DNA from: Flintibacter muris
GTDB taxonomy: Bacteria > Bacillota > Clostridia > Oscillospirales > Oscillospiraceae
Assembly (NCBI RefSeq): GCF_943192995.1
Contig: NZ_CALPCP010000019.1
Coordinates: forward strand, 1-64,000
DNA: 64,000 bases
Direction: 5' to 3'
The position numbers and the translations under genes are program-made. Positions 42,986 through 50,132 of this stretch are shown here, piece after piece; within the stretch, counting starts at the first letter, position 1; each line of letters begins with the position of its first letter. Below the pieces are notes generated by a model that did not search any database, was not told the origin of the DNA, and worked only from the letters and a program-made list of their open reading frames with translations.

Positions 42986-43059
42986 AAAAAAAGGGCGCCC
43001 ACCTATAAAAGTGAAACGCCCACGGCAACCAGCGGTCAGGCAATACACCGGACCGCTGG
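42986..43059 (-). promoter_or_regulatory. Attenuator-like leader of the ICE operon
   Basis: Minus strand, in order: CCAGCGGTC-N13-GACCGCTGG (43029-43059), then GGGCG...CGCCC ending in a run of seven T (42986-43021), a terminator placed 30 bases before the first ORF. About 20 bases ahead of the first hairpin lies AAGGAGG, followed by a five-codon frame with an ATT start. A short leader, an upstream hairpin and a terminator are the parts of a transcription attenuator. Confidence 0.6.
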
Positions 43060-43212
43060 CACTATTAAATTTTGTCGTTAATGAAACAGCCTCCTTTTTT
43101 CGATATTTTTCTCGTCAGATTTCAACTTGGAAAAGGAATTGAATAAATGACGGCAAACGCGTGGACCCCTTGAAAATAAAGGCTTTTTCCGTTTGTCGTT
43201 ATTATACCGTAA

Positions 43213-43671
43213 CGGCACACCTTCGCCACCATGTCCCTGGAGAACGGGATGGACGTAAAGACCCTGTCCGCCATCATTGGCCACGTCTCGTCGGCCACCA
43301 CGCTGAACATCTACACCCACGTCACCGACGAGATGCAGAGGAATGCGGCCCGGAACATTGACCAGGGCATCGCCGGGGCGGAAGTGAAGGAAGAACCGGA
43401 ACGTGAGGAATCCGCCCCGCCTGTGACCTTCACACCTTATCAGCCTGCCCACCGCAGGCCGGGGACGGGCTGCATCAGCCAAATCAATGACCACCTGTGG
43501 GAGGGCCGCTACTCGCCCAAGTGGATCGACGGCAAAAAACACGCCCGCAACATCTACGCCCACACCCGCGAGGAATGCGAGGCGAAACTGGCGGCGCTGA
43601 TCGTCCAGATGAAGCGGGAGCTGGCGGAGCTGAAAGCAGCGCAGGCGGCAGGGGCACCCTTCAGACATTGA
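43213..43671 (+). pseudogene. Tyrosine integrase, C-terminal fragment
   Basis: The frame begins abruptly at RHTFATMSLENGMDVKTLSA, i.e. at the HxxR box of a tyrosine recombinase. It continues through IIGHVSSATTLNIYTHVTDE, which has the catalytic His (IGH) and Tyr (IYTH), and ends with an AP2-like C-terminal extension ('INDHLWEGRYSPKWIDGKKH' and ARNIYAHTREECEAKL). TAA and unrelated sequence precede it directly, so about 250 N-terminal residues with the first catalytic Arg are missing. It marks the right junction of the ICE: either the ICE integrated into this gene or recombination joined the two. No matching N-terminus is present left of the ICE within the window. Confidence 0.85.
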
Positions 43672-43853
43672 GCCGCCAAATACAAAGATAGGACAGTGAA
43701 CCGAAAACGATTCGCTGTCCTCCCATAAAAGGAGCTTATGCAGACAATTCTAACAGAGCACAGAGAGATTTTGATTCTGTCATTATAATTTTATTTTCCT
43801 ATTTTCTCTTCTGAAATTATGGTGTATACTAAGAGGCAGAAGGGGGTGCTGGT
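43672..43853. other. Gap with probable promoter of mntA-hepT
   Basis: The gap is AT-rich. A TATACT at 43825-43830 lies 23 bases ahead of the mntA start. No clear -35 box was found. AGGGGGTG precedes the ATG. Confidence 0.4.
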
Positions 43854-44147
43854 ATGCCTCAAAGCTTAACGGATATACAGATGGTGCTTGCGCCTGTTTT
43901 CGCCGCTTATGGCATCTCGCGCGCCGTCCTGTTTGGTTCTGTAGCTAAAGGAACTTCCACAGAGAAGAGCGACCTGGACTTATTGGTGGACAGCAAATTA
44001 CAGGGACTGAAGTTTGTGGGCTTTATGGAGGCCGTCCGTCAAGCGGTGGGAATGCCTGTGGACATTTTTGACGTGCGGCATATTGAGAAGGACTCAAAAA
44101 TCGACCGTGAGATTTGTTCTACTGGGGTAACAATTTATGAGAAATGA
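43854..44147 (+). CDS. mntA: MntA-type nucleotidyltransferase antitoxin
   Basis: This 97-residue minimal nucleotidyltransferase has the active-site pattern GSx10DxD: LFGSVAKGTSTEKSDLDLLV, followed by VDIFDVRHIEKDSKI. In HepT/MntA modules the enzyme adds AMP residues to the HepT toxin and so silences it. The next gene is HepT-like and overlaps it by 11 bases, confirming the module. The pair lies between the integrase fragment and tRNA-Ala, outside the ICE proper. It probably stabilises a neighbouring mobile segment or acts in phage defence. Confidence 0.88.
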   Translation: MPQSLTDIQMVLAPVFAAYGISRAVLFGSVAKGTSTEKSDLDLLVDSKLQGLKFVGFMEAVRQAVGMPVDIFDVRHIEKDSKIDREICSTGVTIYEK

Positions 44148-44460
44148 AGTCATCCTCCAAAAGCTGTATAGTTATTCCGAAAAGCTGATGAACTATTGCC
44201 AGGGCTATACCTATGGGAGCTTTTCTGAGGATACAAAGCTGGCGGAGGCCTGTGTGTTTAATCTCAGTCAGATGGGAGAATTGTGCCGGATTGTGGATGC
44301 TGCTTTTGCAGAGTGTCATCCTGAAATACCCTGGCGTGAAATGAACGGCCTTCGAAATCGCATCGTCCACGATTATGAGGGAGTAAACCTTCGACTTGTG
44401 TGGGAGATTATCAGTGGAGATATTCCGGGTCTGAGGAACATCTTGAAGGAATTGCTGTAA
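44137..44460 (+). CDS. hepT: HepT-type RNase toxin
   Basis: 107 residues, four-helix HEPN fold. The catalytic RxxxxHxY motif is present as RNRIVHDYEGV, with the conserved CVFNLSQMGELCR and HPEIPWREMNGLRN before it. HepT cuts RNA, and its Tyr is the residue modified by MntA. The 11-base overlap with mntA makes the pair translation-coupled, with the antitoxin first. Confidence 0.88.
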   Translation: MRNEVILQKLYSYSEKLMNYCQGYTYGSFSEDTKLAEACVFNLSQMGELCRIVDAAFAECHPEIPWREMNGLRNRIVHDYEGVNLRLVWEIISGDIPGLRNILKELL

Positions 44461-44522
44461 GATGTGAAAGCAAGCAATTTGCCAGACCGCATATCTCTTT
44501 TTTTGACTGGAGGAATGAGGTC

Positions 44523-44873
44523 TTGCAGGAACAGCGGTTTACAAAACGGGATTGGGCCCTTTTCCGCAGTAAAATTGGCAGCTGGCAGGAAGTCTACATG
44601 GGCAGGCTATGCGATGAATACATAGAACTGCTGAGCGGCGATGGTGATCCGTCAGAAAAATTCTGGCAGCTTGATAAGCGGATAAGGAGTGACAAAAGAA
44701 ATCCAGGCGTCCAGCTGGAGATGACCCGAACAAACTTTATCTACAACATCATTGCGCTTATCAATAATGACGTAATCAGCATAGAGGATCTGGAAGATTT
44801 CAGCGATGAACTGAAGGGAACTGTAAACGCCTTTCTTGAGCGGCAGAACTGGAACTACTCGGACGAAGACTGA
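44523..44873 (+). CDS. Conserved small clostridial protein of unknown function
   Basis: A TTG start (GGAGG nine bases upstream) gives LQEQRFTKRDWALFRSKIGS; 116 residues, acidic and helical. The motifs WQEVYMGRLCDEYIELLSGD, FWQLDKRIRSDKRNPGVQLE and 'NFIYNIIALINNDVISIEDL' are conserved in small proteins of many Clostridia, where I know no function. A longer frame reaches back into hepT but has no ribosome site. It follows hepT by 62 bases and may be co-transcribed. It stops four bases before the AT-rich segment leading to the tRNA. Confidence 0.6.
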   Translation: MQEQRFTKRDWALFRSKIGSWQEVYMGRLCDEYIELLSGDGDPSEKFWQLDKRIRSDKRNPGVQLEMTRTNFIYNIIALINNDVISIEDLEDFSDELKGTVNAFLERQNWNYSDED

Positions 44874-45020
44874 CATCAGGCAGGTAGCGCACAAGCCAAC
44901 GGAACAAGGGGCGACGGGCTGAAAACAATCTGCCGCCCGAAAATTTTTTGAAGCCCGTCTGTGGTATTTCTGTGGTCAAAAGAAAAATCACCCCAGTTTT
45001 CACTGAGGTGATTTCTTATT

Positions 45021-45096
45021 TGGTGGACTCGAAGGGGATCGAACCCTCGACCTCTGCGATGCGAACGCAGCGCTCTCCCAGCTGAGCTACGAGCCC
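45021..45096 (-). tRNA. tRNA-Ala (anticodon CGC)
   Basis: 76 bases with encoded CCA. The acceptor stem is GGGCTCG / CGAGTCC with one G-T pair; the D-arm GCTC-AGCTGGGA-GAGC; the anticodon stem CTGCG / CGCAG around TTCGCAT (anticodon CGC, reading GCG); and the T-arm GAGGG-TTCGATC-CCCTT. All arms pair, so the gene looks functional. Directly upstream (to the right) is an array of units repeating its first 39 bases. TATAAA about 20 bases upstream occurs only in this copy and may be the promoter -10. Confidence 0.97.
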
Positions 45097-46284
45097 AAAT
45101 CGACACTTTTTATACTAAAAAAGTTGGAGAATTTGGATTTCTAAAATATTCGATTTTCAGGGGAAAAGTCCAACGGATTGGACTGAAAAACGGGGCCACA
45201 AACCTGGGTCGGATGTGTCTCGCTATGGATGCGAACGCAGCGCTCTCCCAGCTGAGCTACGAGCCCAAATCAGCACTTTTCATGCGAAAAAAGTTGCGAA
45301 TTTTGGATTTCTCAAATATTCAATTTTCAGGGGGAAGTCCAACAAATCGAACAGGAAAACGGGGAACAGAAAACCGGATCGGATGTGTCTCACTATGGAT
45401 GCGAACCGTGCGCTCTCCCAGCTGAGCTACAGGCCCAAATCGGCACTTTTCATGCGAAAAAAGTTGCGAATTTTGGATTTCTCAAATATTCGATTTTCAG
45501 GGGAAAGTCCAACAAATCGGACAGGAAAACGGGGAACAGAAAATCGGGTCGGATGTGTCTCACTATGGATGCGAACGCAGCGCTCTCCCAGCTGAGCTAC
45601 GAGCCCAAATCGGCGCTTTTTATACGAAAAAAGTTGCAGAATTTGGATTTCTAAAATATTCGATTTTCAGGGGAAAAGTCCAACGGATTGACTGAAAAAC
45701 GGGGCCACAAACCTGGGTCGGATGTGTCTCGCTATGGATGCGAACGCAGCGCTCTCCCAGCTGAGCTACGAGCCCAAATCGACACTTTTTATACGAAAAA
45801 AGTTGCGAATTTTGGATTTTTGAAATATTCGATTTTCAGGGGAAAGTCCAGCAAATCGGACAGGAAAACGGGAAACAGAAAATCGGGTCGGATGTGTCTC
45901 ACTATGGATGCGAACGCAGCGCTCTCCCAGCTGAGCTACGAGCCCAAATCGGCACTTTTCATGCGAAAAAAGTTGCGAATTTTGGATTTCTGGAATATTC
46001 GATTTTCAGGGGGAAGTCCAACAAATCGGACAGGAAAACGGGGAACAGAAAATCGGGTCGGATGTGTCTCACTATGGATGCGAACCGTGCGCTCTCCCAG
46101 CTGAGCTACAGGCCCAAATCGGCACTTTTTACGCGAAAAAAGTTGCGAATTTTGGATTTCTCAAATATTCGATTTTCAGGGGAAAGTCCAACAAATCGGA
46201 CAAGAAAACGAGAAACGAAAAATCGGGTCGGATGTGTCTCACTATGGATGCGAACGCTGCGCTCTCCCAGCTGAGCTAATCGCC
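45097..46284. repeat. Tandem array of seven 170-bp units each carrying the tRNA-Ala 5' half
   Basis: Unit ends (GAGCCC or a variant) fall at 45096 (the tRNA itself), 45266, 45436, 45606, 45775, 45945, 46115 and 46284, so the period is 170 (once 169). On the minus strand each unit starts with the first 39 bases of the tRNA, up to GCATC just 3' of the anticodon loop, then diverges (CATAGTGAGACACATCC). About 130 bases of shared AT-rich sequence follow, with TTGGACTTT, AATATTT and TTTTTT runs. Two units have a changed acceptor (GGGCCTG) and anticodon stem. The last has GGGCGAT instead. No unit has the 3' half, so none is a working tRNA. Confidence 0.92.
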
Positions 46285-46440
46285 CGTATGGGTGGCACCT
46301 GAGTTACGTGCCACATTTTGTAGAATTAACTTTTTTGTGATGTGAACCGAATGGCAACCATCCGAGTTACGCCCCTGAAATGTGGGGCATATAACTGGCC
46401 CGCTTGCACTCCCAACTGCGCTAATCGCCCAAATATTCTT
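46285..46440 (-). repeat. Further degenerate tRNA-5'-like segments
   Basis: Minus strand: GGGCGATTAGCGCAGTTGGG (from 46433) has an acceptor plus D-arm look. GGGGCGTAACTCGGATGG and GTGGCACGTAACTCAGG show the same TA-xCTC-xGxTGG pattern of tRNA positions 8-19. None continues into a complete cloverleaf. They extend the tRNA-half array with other identities. This is my reading of short, diverged sequence. Confidence 0.35.
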
Positions 46441-46624
46441 TTTGCTGGCCAACGCATAACTAACTTCTATGATTATATCAGATTTTTTGAAAATGTAAAG
46501 AGTATTTTTTATTTTCCTCAAAATGCTGAAGTAGTAGATTAAATGCAGAAAAGGATTTTCGTCCTTTTTCTGCATTATTTTTTACCAAATCGGGCACGGA
46601 AACGGTGAAAAGGGGTAATTCAAG
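46441..46624. other. AT-rich gap without gene
   Basis: Low-complexity AT-rich DNA between the tRNA-half array and the HTH gene. It includes an imperfect hairpin around GCAGAAAAGGATTTTCGTCCTTTTTCTGC (46543-46571), which could terminate transcription from either side. Confidence 0.4.
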
Positions 46625-46909
46625 ATGAAAATGCTGACGCTGGAGGACAGAAAAGAACTTGAACGGATGTGGAGTGAGGACGCCGCGCCGGTCAAGGTGG
46701 CCGTTGCACTGGAAATTAGCCTGTGTACGGTGTACGCAGAATTGAAGCGGGGACAGACGACCGACGGCGAAGGTGAAGTGGTCCTCGATAAGAACTTCCG
46801 GCCTGCGTACAGCGCCGAGCGGGGCCAGACCGTGTACCAGCGGAACTTGCGGAACCGTGGACGCCGCCCCAAAAGGGTCGTTGAACAGAAGGAGGCAAAG
46901 CAAGCATGA
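46625..46909 (+). CDS. Small HTH protein of a Tn916-type module
   Basis: 94 residues. The N-terminus is an IS30/HTH_38-like helix-turn-helix: LTLEDRKELERMWSEDAAPV and KVAVALEISLCTVYAELKRG, followed by a basic C-terminus (NRGRRPKRVVEQKEAKQA). AAGGGG lies nine bases before the ATG. The stop overlaps the next start by 4 bases. Small HTH proteins of this sort stand ahead of the xis/int pair in Tn916-related elements and phages. It is probably a regulator of that module. It appears intact, although the integrase downstream is not. Confidence 0.75.
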   Translation: MKMLTLEDRKELERMWSEDAAPVKVAVALEISLCTVYAELKRGQTTDGEGEVVLDKNFRPAYSAERGQTVYQRNLRNRGRRPKRVVEQKEAKQA

Positions 46910-47367
46910 CCAACTTTGAGAAAATCGCGGAAACGCCGGAGGCGCTGGGCGAATTTCTGGCCGCGCTTTCTGTTGCAACCGGGCCGTGGGACAAGGATTT
47001 CTACAAGGCGTTCTGCGAGGGCTGCGACAAGAGCGATTGCAGGGCCTGCCCGCATGAGGAGGAGCGGAACAATCCGCTGTGGTGGCTGATGATGGGCGCG
47101 AAGCAGGGCGAAGTACTGGGGCTGTCCATCAACATCAAGGCGGCGTTCCCTGTCCTGTGGGGCCGGGAGTATTACACCGTGGCTGAGAAGATAAAGGATA
47201 TGCTCACCATTGAAGAAGCGTCAAAATATTTCCGCATTGGGGAAAACGAACTGAGGAAACTTGCAGAGAAAAATTCCACGTCGGGCTAGGTGATCTTGAA
47301 CGGCAACCGTATTCAGATCAAGAGGAAACAGTTGGAAAAGGTCATTGACACACTGGACGCGATTTAG
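46906..47367 (+). pseudogene. Chimeric phage-like/Xis gene with an amber codon
   Basis: The first about 85 codons (MTNFEKIAETPEALGEFLAA, with a CEGCDKSDCRACPHEEE Cys cluster and NPLWWLMMGAKQ) resemble small zinc-binding phage proteins. From codon 100 the frame is Tn916-type excisionase: LTIEEASKYFRIGENELRKL. TAG (47287-47289) then stands where Tn916 Xis has Trp, and the same frame goes on after it (ILNGNRIQIKRKQLEKVIDT) to a normal Xis stop at 47367. The DNA-binding wing is therefore lost unless the stop is read through. The abrupt change of type suggests a deletion fusion. Confidence 0.75.
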
Positions 47368-47401
47368 CGAAAAAGATAGTGAAAAAGAGCCTTGAATATG
47401 C

Positions 47402-47785
47402 TACAATAAATGCAGGCTTAGGATTTCCGAACTCTGCGGATTGACTGAACCCGACCTTGATTTTGAAAACAGGATAATCAATGTAGACCACCAGCTTTTA
47501 CGGAGCGCGGAAACAGGCTGCCCGAAAACAAATGTGAATTATGCTACCATGTTTCGGGGGCTTACAAAGAAATGCAACAAGAGCCACGAGGAAACCTTAC
47601 CCAAAGTAATGACACCCCACCCCCTGCGCCATACGTTCTGCACCAACTTAGCCAATGCCGGCATGAACCCCAAAGCGTTACAGTACATCATGGGACACTC
47701 CAATATCACTATGACGCTGAACTACTACGCACACGCATCTTTCGCTTCCGCAAGGGCTGAAATGGAAAGGCTGATTGCAGCATAG
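47402..47785 (+). pseudogene. Tn916-type tyrosine integrase, doubly deleted
   Basis: The homology starts inside the catalytic domain (LRISELCGLTEPDLDFENRI with the first catalytic Arg) right after the xis-int spacer, so the N-terminal arm- and core-binding domains are gone. A second gap removes about 50 residues after VDHQLLRSAETGCPKT, including the beta-hairpin Lys region. The rest is well preserved: HPLRHTFCTNLANAGMNPKA, GHSNITMTLNYYAH with the catalytic Tyr. Not functional. Together with the Xis remnant it marks the right end of an old Tn916-like element. Confidence 0.85.
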
Positions 47786-48181
47786 CCACAGACGGATTTA
47801 CTACTTCTTTTACTACCATTGAGAGGAAAAACCTAAAGTATATAAGACTTCTCCCCATATCTAAAATGCCGGGAAAGCCCGGAAATACGGGCTATACCGA
47901 CATATAAGAACTTCTAAAGAGATAATTTAAATTCACCCATAATTTTAAGGTTTATTTAATGAAAGCTAAACGGTCCTTCAACCCGGCGGTGTTACACTAT
48001 AGCAAACTTCAAAATTGCTGACACCGAAGCTGCAGGGGCGGCCTGTGACCGCCCTCAGAAACAAATGGGCCTGCCTGTAACAGACGGGCGGCCAAAGGCC
48101 GCCCCTACGTGTGGCAGCAAATCTGATGATTGCTATCATCAACATAGAAGAAGCATAGCCCTATGGAAAGGAGCCGTCATA
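47786..48181. repeat. Element end and REP-like intergenic repeat
   Basis: 47786-47990 is AT-rich and probably contains the right end of the Tn916-like remnant; I see no gene. From 47997, TATAGCAAACTTCAAAATTGC is followed by GC-rich inverted stretches (GGGGCGGCCTGTGACCGCCC at 48034 and GGGCGGCCAAAGGCCGCCCC at 48087). The same opening and a similar GC-rich palindrome recur at 53413-53500, so this is a dispersed chromosomal repeat family. Confidence 0.55.
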
Positions 48182-48778
48182 ATGGAGATTACACTGGAGC
48201 TGGTAGAGCGCCTGAAAGAGAAGGCCAGCGTCAGCTACGCCCAGGCCAAGGAGGCCCTGGAGTACAGCGGCGGCAATCTGCTGGACGCACTGATCTATCT
48301 GGAGGAGAAGGGAGCTATTCCCCGGGAGGAGAGCGCCTACTACTCCACCAAGAGCGAAGTCCCCCCTCCCCCGCCACAGGCGGAGCCTCTGCCGGCGGAG
48401 CTGCCCGCCGGTGGAAAGAAAAAGAAGGCCTCCAAGCCCCCACGGGCAAAAAAAGAGAGCGGACGGAACTTTTTTACCACTCTGCGCCGCTGGCTCATTG
48501 ACAACGAACTGGAAATCTGGCGCCATGGCCAGCCTATTACGGCTCTGCCTGTGCTGATTTTGCTGCTTCTGCTGTGCTGTGCCCCGTGGGTTACGATTCC
48601 GGTGCTTCTGCTGGGACTTTTTACCGGTTTCCGCTACCAGTTTTCCGGTCCGGACCTGGAGCAGGACAGCCTGAACGGCGTGATCGGCGGCCTGGCTGAC
48701 ACCGCTGCCGGCCTGGGCCGTCAGGTAATGGATGAGCTGCGGGCTCAGCATGACAAACATACCAAAGACAAGGAGTGA
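48182..48778 (+). CDS. DUF4342/UBA-like membrane protein
   Basis: ATG at 48182 with AAGGAG eight bases upstream; 198 residues. The N-terminal about 45 residues are a UBA-like helical bundle (MEITLELVERLKEKASVSYA and EALEYSGGNLLDALIYLEEK), as in DUF4342 and EF-Ts N-termini. A Pro-rich and Lys-rich linker follows, then two membrane helices (about residues 118-150) and an acidic-amphipathic end. It is immediately upstream of the response regulator, 5 bases apart, and probably in one operon with it. Its role is unknown. The frame is open upstream, but without a start that fits. Confidence 0.75.
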   Translation: MEITLELVERLKEKASVSYAQAKEALEYSGGNLLDALIYLEEKGAIPREESAYYSTKSEVPPPPPQAEPLPAELPAGGKKKKASKPPRAKKESGRNFFTTLRRWLIDNELEIWRHGQPITALPVLILLLLLCCAPWVTIPVLLLGLFTGFRYQFSGPDLEQDSLNGVIGGLADTAAGLGRQVMDELRAQHDKHTKDKE

Positions 48779-48783
48779 ATCCC

Positions 48784-49467
48784 ATGGCAGAGCGCATTCT
48801 TCTGGTAGAAGATGAAGAAAAGCTAGCCCGGATGGTGGAGATGGAGCTGAAATATGAGGGCTATGGGGTGGAAAAGGCCGCTGATGGCCGCAGGGGCCTG
48901 GAGCTGGCTCTGGGCGGCGGCTTCGACCTGGTCCTGCTGGACATCATGCTGCCCCAGCTGTCCGGGATGGAGGTGCTGCGCCGCCTGCGGCGGGAGAGCC
49001 AGATCCCTGTGATTATGTTAACCGCAAGGGACAGCGTAATGGACAAGGTGGCCGGACTGGACTCGGGGGCCGACGACTACATCACAAAGCCCTTTGCCAT
49101 TGAGGAGCTGCTGGCCCGCATTCGGGCCGCCCTGCGCAATAAAAACGGCCAGGGAGAGGAGAACGTGCCCCTGGCGGTGGGGCCGCTGGTTATGGACGTG
49201 GAAAAGCACCAGGTCACCGTACGGGGCCGGAATGTGGAGCTGACCAAAAAGGAGTTTGACCTGCTGCGCTGTCTGCTGGAGAACAAGGACCGGGTGCTCA
49301 CCCGAGAGACCCTGCTGGACGCAGTGTGGGGCTTTGATTTTGTGGGCGAGACCAACTCGGTGGACGTGTACATCCGCTTTCTCCGGAGCAAGCTGGACGA
49401 CACCTTTGGACTCAAGCTCATCCACACCGTTCGGGGTGTGGGCTACGTCATCAAGGAGGAATCATGA
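48784..49467 (+). CDS. OmpR-family response regulator
   Basis: The start MAERILLVEDEEKLARMVEM has AAGGAG eight bases upstream; 227 residues. The receiver domain has Asp53 as phosphate acceptor (DLVLLDIMLPQ), acidic DE at residues 10-11, the switch Thr (VIMLTARDS) and Lys (DDYITKPFAIEE). The C-terminal winged helix shows LTKKEFDLLRCLLENKDRVL and 'SVDVYIRFLRSKLDDTFG' with IHTVRGVGYVIKEE. It is phosphorylated by the kinase encoded at 50133, with a flavodoxin-like gene between them. The genes overlap or nearly overlap, so they form one operon. Confidence 0.95.
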   Translation: MAERILLVEDEEKLARMVEMELKYEGYGVEKAADGRRGLELALGGGFDLVLLDIMLPQLSGMEVLRRLRRESQIPVIMLTARDSVMDKVAGLDSGADDYITKPFAIEELLARIRAALRNKNGQGEENVPLAVGPLVMDVEKHQVTVRGRNVELTKKEFDLLRCLLENKDRVLTRETLLDAVWGFDFVGETNSVDVYIRFLRSKLDDTFGLKLIHTVRGVGYVIKEES

Positions 49468-49970
49468 TGGTGATTGTATACCGTTCCAACACCGGCTTTA
49501 CCAAAGAGTACGCCGAAATGCTGGGCAAGGCGGAAAAAATGAAGGTCTGCCCCCTTGCCGAAGCTCAGGGCAAGGTGGGACCTGGGGAGTCCGTCTTCTT
49601 CATGGGCCCCCTCATGGCGGGCCACATCTCCGGAATTGACCAGGCAATGAAAAAATTTGCCGTCAAGGGGGTGTGCGGCGTGGGCATGTCCCCCGCCTCC
49701 CAGCGGACCATGGACTCCATGGCCCGGGCCAACTACGTGGCCGGTGCCCCGCTGTTCTACCTTCAGGGCGGCTGGGCCCCTAAAAAGGTGGGCTGGCTGA
49801 AACGGCGGATGGTAAATATGGTCACCAAATCCACCCGGGAGGCCCTCCGGAGCAAGGGCAGCCGCCGCTCCCCCGAAGAGGAGGCCCAGTATCAAATGCT
49901 GGTCAAGGGCGGCAGCTTTGTGGCCTTTGAAAATCTGGAGGAGATCCGGGCGTGGTTGAGGGGCGCATAA
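49464..49970 (+). CDS. Flavodoxin-like protein
   Basis: The 168-residue protein starts MMVIVYRSNTGFTKEYAEML, a flavodoxin-type first strand with the phosphate loop (YRSNTGFT). It continues with 'ESVFFMGPLMAGHISGIDQA' and 'VCGVGMSPASQRTMDSMARA', the strand-loop pattern of flavodoxin-domain proteins (for example protoporphyrinogen-oxidase-like flavodoxins). It probably binds FMN and moves electrons or senses redox state. It overlaps the response-regulator stop by 4 bases and lies between regulator and kinase, an unusual place. This suggests a functional link to the signal they detect. Confidence 0.75.
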   Translation: MMVIVYRSNTGFTKEYAEMLGKAEKMKVCPLAEAQGKVGPGESVFFMGPLMAGHISGIDQAMKKFAVKGVCGVGMSPASQRTMDSMARANYVAGAPLFYLQGGWAPKKVGWLKRRMVNMVTKSTREALRSKGSRRSPEEEAQYQMLVKGGSFVAFENLEEIRAWLRGA

Positions 49971-49971
49971 A

Positions 49972-50111
49972 AGTCTCCCTTCGCAAAGGGAGGGGGACCG
50001 CCGCCGCAGGCGGTGGTGGAGGGTTTTCCAATCAGCGGTAAGCCTTGGTCCTTCGAAGAAAACCCTCAGTCACGGCTTCGCCGTGACAGCCCCCTTTGCG
50101 AAGGGGGCCTT
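49972..50111. repeat. 140-bp palindromic intergenic element
   Basis: The left arm (CTCCCTTCGCAAAGGGAGG ... GGAGGGTTTTC) and right arm (GAAAACCCTC ... CCCCCTTTGCGAAGGGGG) are about 50-bp imperfect inverted repeats. Smaller palindromes lie inside (CCGCCGCCGCAGGCGG, TCACGGCTTCGCCGTGA). The element sits between the flavodoxin and kinase genes of the operon. Elements of this look are frequent between genes in Oscillospiraceae, probably as non-autonomous mobile repeats. Confidence 0.75.
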
Positions 50112-50132
50112 TTTAGAGGAGGTAACCTGTCT

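Larger units (their letters stand above)
3000..43212. mobile_element. 40-kb integrative conjugative element (Tn1549/CTn-like)
   Basis: The segment holds a MOBP relaxase, MobC, VirD4, VirB4, VirB6-like, PrgI, Maff2, an M23-NlpC/P60 hydrolase, topoisomerase III, DUF3991-TOPRIM and many small families known only from clostridial conjugative elements, nearly all on the minus strand and tightly packed. The right limit is set where the C-terminus of an unrelated integrase begins abruptly at 43213. The left limit is put just beyond the relaxase, before the ankyrin promoter. Exact ends, direct repeats and an intact integrase were not found, so the boundaries are approximate. Confidence 0.75.

Noticed and set aside
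3000..43212. Antibiotic-resistance cargo on the ICE
   Set aside because: I looked for tet, erm, van and aminoglycoside genes and found none. The leader attenuator only resembles those of resistance genes in layout.
45097..46284. Possible CRISPR array or tandem protein-coding repeats
   Set aside because: The units are contiguous and near-identical along their whole 170 bases, so there are no unique spacers. Frames through them have no ribosome sites and run through tRNA-derived sequence.
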